A stretch of DNA of 64,000 nt. It comes from Parachlorella kessleri (lineage: Eukaryota; Chlorophyta; Trebouxiophyceae; Chlorellales; Chlorellaceae). The stretch lies in contig BBXU01000824.1 in assembly GCA_001598975.1 (NCBI GenBank), positions 1-64,000 of the forward strand, given 5' to 3'. Under the pieces are notes generated by a model that was not told where the DNA came from, searched no databases, and was given only the letters and a program-made list of their open reading frames with translations. This document shows positions 57,321 to 64,000 of this stretch, piece after piece. Both the position numbers and the translations under genes were made by a program. The first letter of the stretch is position 1. Each line of letters begins with the position of its first letter.

Positions 57321-60300
57321 CTATCCGGTGTTGCGCATGCCGGCCGCAATGCCGTTGATGGTGAGCAGCAGTGCGTCGCGCAGCATGCTGTTGGTGGGCT
57401 CCTTGCGCAGCCGCCGCAGGATCTCCACCTGCGCGGATCACGGACACATCACAGGCAGCAGGCTGTCAGCAGTTCTAGGCGCAAGGGATAAGTAGCGACC
57501 AGCACCTGCAGGCCTTAGATGCAGGCAGGGTTTAACAGTTGAAGGCCAGCACTTTGATCCGCAGCTTACCAGCCGCATACGCACCTGCAGGACGTTGATC
57601 GGGTCCATGTGTGGGTTGCGCATGGCAATGAGGCGCCGCAGCGTGGGGTTGTTGTCGCTCAGCCATGTGTGGCCCGTCACCGCCAGCACAGCAGACACGG
57701 TCTCGATGTACTTGCGCCGCAAGGCCTCCCCCAGAGCCTTCTCCTGCACGGGGTTGATTCGGACATCATTGGAGGGGTTGCCACCGCCCCCTCAGCGGGG
57801 TTACTCTTCAAGCTGCTGGTCTGGCCTGCCAAAATGCCTATCCTACTGTCAAGCAGCATACATATCAGCGATGATGTCCTCCTGGCAGGTCTGTAAGTAG
57901 AGTGGTCACTACCCAGGCCTCCGGAAACTTTTATCCATACAAACAATGTCGGAGGGCATAACGTCTCCCGTCCGCGCAGTGCTGACGTGAAGGGTGACAT
58001 GGAGATCCTGGGTAGCGGGGCGCTCCTGAACTGTTGGCAAAACAGGTCGAGCAGGCACAGGCTTATAGCAATACCTTGCTACTATCATTACATTACTTTA
58101 CATATGCTACCACAATAACATGCCTGCTTGGTACCAACCACCGAGCCAGTCGTGCCCTTGCCTGTGGGTCTGTGACCAGGGCCTCGTCATAAATGGCGGC
58201 GATGCGCATGTCGGCCTTGGCCAGCACCATCTCAATCAGGTCGATCACCGACTGAAAAAAGGGCCAGTGCTGCAGGAACAAACGGCAGGGGGGAAGTGGG
58301 CCGGGTCAGACATCCACAGCCCAGGCCAACAGCAGCTGGCATACGCAACAGCAAGTGGTTGCTACCTGGGGAAGCATGCCAGCATGCTGGCAAAGGTGCT
58401 TCTCCCTATGCAGGATGCGGAGTTTGCAGCTGCCCTGCATGTATTTGAACTGGGAGACTGCCTACCCTACAAAGTCCAAATCGTCACCCACAGCAGCCCA
58501 CACGCACTTGCTCGTCCATTACCCAACAGCAACTCTTGCTTACCTCGTACATGTCTCGCAGGGTGGCCTTCTTGCCTTCCCGCACCGCTGACATGAGCGC
58601 GTCCGCCACACCCAGCCAGGCCGGCAGCACAAGCCGGGTCTGGGTCCAGGCAAAGATCCAGGGGATGGCTCGCAGCGTGTTTACGCCCCCACCGGCTTTG
58701 CGCCTGAAGCGGCATGGGCGCGGTGAGAGACAGTGTGTCAGCAACTGGAGGGATGCAACTGAGGGGGCAGCGGTCCGTGCAACTATGGGAGTGGGCGGAG
58801 GGGTGTCCTCGATGAAGGACACCGATAGGCAGCGACCACATGCTGGTGCCCCAGGCGTCCCTACAAGCCCACACCCAAGGCCTGTGCAAGGTTGGAGCCT
58901 CCGGGTTCTGCAAAATGCTGCTGCTGCTGCTGCCTTGCCCGTTGTGCCTGCTCCGCCCGCCCACCTGGAGGGCCTCGAGCCGATGTTGAGGTTGCCCAGC
59001 TCCGCCTCGGGCGTTGCCGCGCGGAAGTAGCCGATGAACTTGCTGTGCTCAAACACCACGCTGCGGTACGCTGCACAGCAGGCGGGCAGGCAATGGGCAC
59101 GATACCGTGAGATGGAATGTGGCTGTGCCAGGGTGCCTGATGGCCATCAGTTGAGCACGGAGGCAAGCACGCTGCACGGCCAGCAAGCCCACCAAAACAA
59201 GCAGTAACGAGTGGCGCACCCCACACCAGGCACACATCCCCAGCTCGGTTAACACAACACCGGGTCTGGCAGTGCCTCAGCCCTGCCCTGCCCTAACCCA
59301 GCAGGCTTAGGCCCGCCGGTCGACATGGTGATAACTAACTCCCGCCTACCGGAGCTCTCTTGGCAGCGTAACAGCACACACAAGCGGCGTGTCACCCAAC
59401 CACATGTTATCACATGACTACCCAAAGGCTGGGTTGCCCTGGCTGCTCACCCTTGCAGCTGACTGCTGACATTGTGTCCATGAGGTCGCGCCACTCCTGG
59501 TGCTTGGGCGGCTGTGGCGGCTGCAGCGTGGCCAGCAGCACAGCCTCCGAAAAGATCTCCATCTGTCGCCGGGCCATCTCGGGGATGCTGCAATTGCAAG
59601 TCGTTGGAGAAGTCGGAGGGTGGGAGAGAACAAGAAGATGCGCTGGTTTGGTTGGTGCTAGTGCAGGGGCTCGGTGATGCTGACTACCGATGAGAGCCCG
59701 AGCCTTGGCACAAGGCTCATGAGTACAGGCACTTTTGTTGCACCCAGCCCGGCAACTGAAGGGCAGCAGCTTGTGATATGGCACCCATCACTGCAGAGGA
59801 CGTTATGACTGGTCCAGCAGTGCAAGGACGGGTGTAGGGGCGGGAAAGGACGAGGATTGCCAATCCTTCCTGGAAACCTTACCCAAACTTGGCTTGAACC
59901 ATCTCGCCCTGCAAAAATCCAGCCAGGCCAATGACTTGGAGGCGCTTATGCAGATAGCAGCCTGTTGAGGAGCTACAGTAAGTACAGCTGCTGTGGCATC
60001 TGAATCAAGACTCCCTCCATGCTGCACTCATTTGCAAGCCGCACGGCAAGGCAGCTATAAGCAGCAAAGGCAGCTGCACAGGGTGCGAGTGCGCCACTCG
60101 ACACGGTGCGCATGTTATGCAGGGCGGCCAGCAGCGAGCTAACCTGCTCTGTGATGCGCAGGCTGCCCTGAACCGAGCCCGGAGGCTGCGACTGGATGGC
60201 CAGCAGCATAGGCCCGCCGCCGCGCCCCACTGTCCCTCCCCGGCCATGAAACAGGGTCAGCCGCACATCGTGCTCAGCGCAGATCTGCAACAACAAAGTG

Positions 60301-63300
60301 TGCGGCAGTAGGATGCATCGCATAGCACTGCACTGCATCGTGCCGGGCCAGCGCCAGCCTAGCGCCTGCAGATGCACGTTGCCAGGCTGAGGGTGGTACA
60401 CCATCTTGCTGCCCTGCTTTGGTCACCAATACTGGGAAGGGCGGAGGCACAACAGCAAGCTGGGCTCCTGCTAGCTCCGTTGGCAGCCGCACCAGGCAGG
60501 TGCCCAACTGTTACAACCCCTAAACAGGATACCGGCATGTGCTTCGCCCAACCCACCTGCACCAGGATTTCCTGGCACTTGTATAGCGCCCACGCAGCTG
60601 CCAACCGGCCGGCATCCTTACCGGAGTCGCTGTACCCAAGCATGACCTGCACAGCGGGGCAAGCATCTAGGAAGCGTGTAACCGACTCATATGGAGGATG
60701 CAGCAAGACACTCCTGGCAATACATCGTGGTGGCCAGCCACTCACGCAAACGTCAGCCCCCTCTGTGCAGTGAACACCAGGGTCAGACTGGCTGCAGCGC
60801 GCCGCGCCTCACCTCTTGGTGGTTCTCGTGGACGCCCCGCACGTGGTTGCGGTACCATGCCATGCCCAGCAGGCGTCGCATGATGGGCCCCGCCGCCTCC
60901 AAGTCAGCCAGGGTCTCAAACAGCGGCGCCACGCGCAGCGGCCGGGACAGGGACCGGAGGGAGGAGCGGCCGCTCACGACGCCCTCGGCCAGGGTCTGAG
61001 CAGGCATGGGGGACGTGGGGAGTCGGGCGGGAGGGTCAGTGGGGAACTGGCACGGCAAGCATGGCAGGCAGGGTGCCAGGCGGGGGCCAGGGCAGGCAGG
61101 GTACTAGGCGGCGGCAGCGAGCGGCCGGGGAGGGCTCCCGGTGCATCCGGCCCCCCCGGACGCAACAATGCACACACACCTGCAATGCAGGTGAAGTGTC
61201 AGGGCTATGGAGGGCTATGGCCAGCAGCAGCAGCAGCAGCGGTGGCAGCAGCAGCAGCAGCAGCCCTTGCATGTGCCGGGCGCACCCAGACCCCCTGCGC
61301 GCCCCACCTGCAGCCTGGCCTCCTTCTGCAGCAGCTCCACGGCCAGCACGTCTGAGGCGCGCGTGGACATGCTGATCACATACGCGCCCAGGCAACCATC
61401 ACCCAGCTCCGCGGCAACCCTGCAGGCCAGCCACAGCCAGTGATTGTTGCAGCTCCGGGAGGCGCCGCCCCGGCTCACGCTCCCTTGCTCCAATGCTCGC
61501 GTACCGCACACAAGGAGTCGTCCTGTCGGCCCGCCTTGGACGAGCGCTGCTTCCCGAGTGCAGCCAGCCAGTTTGTCAGCAGCGCCGTCCAGCCAACTAG
61601 GAACCCAACAGCCAGGCAGCCCAAAGCGTGGGCACACTGAGCGTAAGCCTGGCCCCTTGCAGCATGCTGGGTCAGGTCTGGAGCTCAACGGGGTCCCTTG
61701 CCTGGCCTTAGCCAGCCCACAGAACAAGAGCAGTGACCGTTGCAAGTCCGTAGGAAGCCACAGCCAACCATCAGACCCCCTGCCTACTGGCGTGATTGGT
61801 GGGTGGTGCAAAACTAGCGCCAGCGCCCTCCAGCGCCTTGCTTAATCGCAGAGGGTGTGCACCCAGCGTACTGCCAGGCGTCCCAGGGGCGCAGCTTGGG
61901 ATAGGTTGTGGTTGCAAAGTCTGAATGCTTGCATGCTTGCCTGAGTGTGTCCATGACCTCCCGGGCATCGGGTGAGAAGGGCATGGAGGGGGGGATGAGG
62001 GGCCGCTTGCCGCCCAGCTCCGCCTCCAGGAACGCCAGACGCGCCTCCTCGTCCCACTCAGCGTACGACCCCAGCCCCAGGTACCTGCGGGCAAGAAAGA
62101 CAGCCCGGGCAGGCAGGGGGAGAGCAGGTAAGGTAGTACGATAGTGTGAGGGTAGGAGACGTAACGAATGGCAAAAGGGGAGTAAGACACTCGGTAAGCT
62201 TGTTTTCGGCATATTGTGGTGTTGGCCCCAAGGCAACGAGGAGGCCGGCTGCCTGAGCAGACAAGAATGCAAGGCAAGAGGCTGTATGGTTGGCTCGAGC
62301 ATGCAACCAGTGCTGTGTGGGTGACTCACCGGGTGACCTCATCCAGCGCCTCGGTGTGTCGTGTGGACTCCTGTCGCAGGTCCATCTTCATGAGGCTGAC
62401 GCCAAAGCTGTGCACGCGGCGCAGCAGGTCCAGCAGGCGACCCTCCGCAATCACGCCGCCGCCGCACTCCCACAGCGACCGGTAGCAGGACAGCAGCGGC
62501 GACAGCAGCTGCTCAGGCGTCTCGTACCAGTCTGCGGGGGGGCGGGCTTTGAAGGGGTGACGGGGGGTTGACATGGCCGCGGCAGGGCTGAAGCCAGCAA
62601 CAGTAGTCCCAGTGGGTGATGGCACTGGCAGGCCAGAGGTGACTCCAGCATCACGGGCCAGTCTGGTGGATGAGATGGGGCATGATAGTATGGTAAAGAG
62701 TTCCGACGCGGACATGCAAGGTGTAGGGACCGCAGGTAAGGCGCCTGGGGAGACTGGAGGAGCCTGGTAGCTGAAACTAATGCAGCAGTGTTTGAGCCTT
62801 GGTGCTAGGCTCTATCTAGCAGGCCTACCCAGCGTGGCCCGCAACACTTGTCACAGACCCAAAGGCCGCCAGGCCTTCCGCAGTAGCGCCCGACAGCGCT
62901 TGCCTAGAGTGGCTGCTGCTGCTCTCATGCGCACCTGCGTCATCGTCCGCGCCCAGCCCTGACAGCATGTCCTCCATGCGCCGCCGGGTGTTGACCAGCT
63001 TCTGGCGCACCTGCACCCAGTGCACCATGACGGGATGCCCAGCTGCTGAACTGCCTCTGCAACTTTACTCCTGCCCCCGACCTGGCGACAGTGGTGAGGC
63101 GCGCACACTGCCTAGCCCTACAAACTCCATGCGTGTGAACGTGACAGAAGATTCCTCATGCTTTGCACAGTTTTCCGGCATGCCTACCCCTCACCCAGAC
63201 CGTCCTACATTTTTGAACACCCACTAGAATGACAACAGATCTGTACGGGCTTCACGTCCCCTCCCTCATGACATTCCTTAGGTTTGCTCCCAGACGATCG

Positions 63301-64000
63301 CACCTCAGGGCCACGGCTGTGTCCCCGACAGCCTTACCTCCCCCAGCACAATGCGGTATGGCGTACCGCCCCCCGACCGCGGGTGCAGCAGCGCATCGAT
63401 GGCGCTCTTGCTGCGGAAGCCGCCGCGGCCGCCCGCGGCGCTGCGGCGCTTGGCGTCAGAGGCCTCCCTGGACAGGCCGCCGGGCGCCGGCGGGCTGTCG
63501 GGGGCGCTGGCGCCGTTGGCAGCGGCGGCCTGGAGGTTGACCAGGCTCTGGCTGCTGGCAAAGGGGTGCGCGATCTGCAGCCAGCCAGTCAGTGGGTGGG
63601 TGAGGTGAGTGAGGAGGGCAAGGGAAGCCCTCGGGGGAGGATGAACCCATCTGAGCGGCACCGCATGCGCTGCTTACTGCCTCAGTCCGGCTGCTCAGGA
63701 ACCACCTACGGCGCCCTGCATTGGTCCACAAGCGCTCATGCCACCTTCGCATGGGCTGGCTGAATGCCCACAGGCCGTGCCCGCATCATTAGGCTCCTGC
63801 CTGCAGCTAGCCCTGGCACTTTGGCTCCTGTTTGTTGCCTACCCCCCGCCCCCGCCCCCAACCCAGCTCCTTTCACTGCCCCCGCCCCCCTTGCCTTGTT
63901 GGGTGGGCTGCGTGGGCTGCCCGGGCCCCACACGCCCGACCCCTGGTTGGAGCTCAGCATGCGCGGCGACCCCTCCTCATCGTCGCTCCGCACGCAGTAC
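57321..64000 (-). CDS. PPC2: Bacterial-type phosphoenolpyruvate carboxylase, C-terminal 697 residues (runs off window)
   Basis: Carboxylates PEP to oxaloacetate (anaplerotic). Sixteen exons in the window: 64000-63895, 63574-63338, 63010-62935, 62531-62330, 62084-61941, 61419-61308, 60995-60813, 60646-60557, 60284-60144, 59908-59883, 59587-59451, 59070-58965, 58703-58544, 58269-58162, 57743-57585, 57428-57321. Catalytic motifs include [18 protein letters not shown] and the mobile loop [14 protein letters not shown]; then GEMVQAKFG and [14 protein letters not shown]. The protein ends GMRNTG, the tetrapeptide RNTG that marks bacterial-type plant and algal enzymes instead of QNTG. A Ser/Gly/Pro-rich disordered insert before VLGEVRQKL is also typical of that class. 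Three introns start GC (63894, 61940, 58161) and one exon is 26 nt. The N-terminal third, with the catalytic TxHPT segment, lies beyond 64000. Confidence 0.95.
61222..61263 (+). repeat. CAG trinucleotide repeat in a PEP carboxylase intron
   Basis: Interrupted (cag)n, about 13 units with ggtgg interruptions, inside the intron between exons 61419-61308 and 60995-60813. Confidence 0.9.

Noticed and set aside
58467..59059. 191-codon minus-strand frame read as one exon
   Set aside because: It reads through the intron 58964-58704 of PEP carboxylase; splicing restores the family alignment.

Overview
This window is nuclear DNA from a GC-rich green alga, most likely a trebouxiophyte such as a Chlorella or Coccomyxa relative. 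Almost every gene is split by many short phase-conserving introns. The proteins include a class II photolyase, a bacterial-type PEP carboxylase ending in RNTG, an OPR-like helical-repeat protein, plant-type DUF/UPF families and several N termini that look like organelle transit peptides. Lineage placement is inference from gene content and style. Gene models were spliced by hand: exons were joined only where GT/GC-AG sites, reading phase and family alignment from memory all agreed. Coordinates of individual exons are given in each entry.

Layout. 1-953: last exon of a plus-strand gene. 1417-3027 (-): purN-type GAR transformylase. 4573-9038 (-): APC6/CDC16. 9711-13671 (-): bacterial-like M14 cytosolic carboxypeptidase with a possible transit peptide. 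14067-18424 (+): class II CPD photolyase, head-to-head with the carboxypeptidase. 18.5-21 kb: repeats and one small unknown gene. 21115-24109 (-): membrane-anchored PC-esterase/SGNH-like protein. 26293-29079 (+): CAF1/POP2 deadenylase. 30148-32473 (-): plant-type alpha/beta hydrolase, 5' end unresolved. 33-36 kb: no convincing gene until weak plus-strand coding-like pieces at about 35.9-36.9 kb. 36888-38744 (-): OPR-like repeat protein with an unresolved frame break. 39.4-40.6 kb (-): unassigned exons. 41865-43652 (-): F-box/LRR protein. 44209-47056 (+): plastid-type multi-spanning membrane protein. 47880-48218 (-): orphan exon. 48426-50465 (+): UPF0548/DUF1990. 50795-52139 (-): universal stress protein. 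52499-53641 (+): glutaredoxin. 54495-56248 (-): DUF4864-like protein. 57321 to beyond 64000 (-): C-terminal 697 residues of a bacterial-type PEP carboxylase.

The genes are ordinary housekeeping, stress and metabolic genes and do not form an operon or one pathway. Light/oxidative stress is a loose theme (photolyase, universal stress protein, glutaredoxin). The most noteworthy signals are structural: nine GC-AG introns among about 93 modelled, all in the right two thirds of the window; a family of roughly 80-bp interspersed repeats with at least a dozen copies in introns and intergenic DNA; a second short repeat with three copies; and a PC-esterase-like protein that lacks the GDS nucleophile serine. 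No tRNA, rRNA, CRISPR array or intact transposon was recognised.
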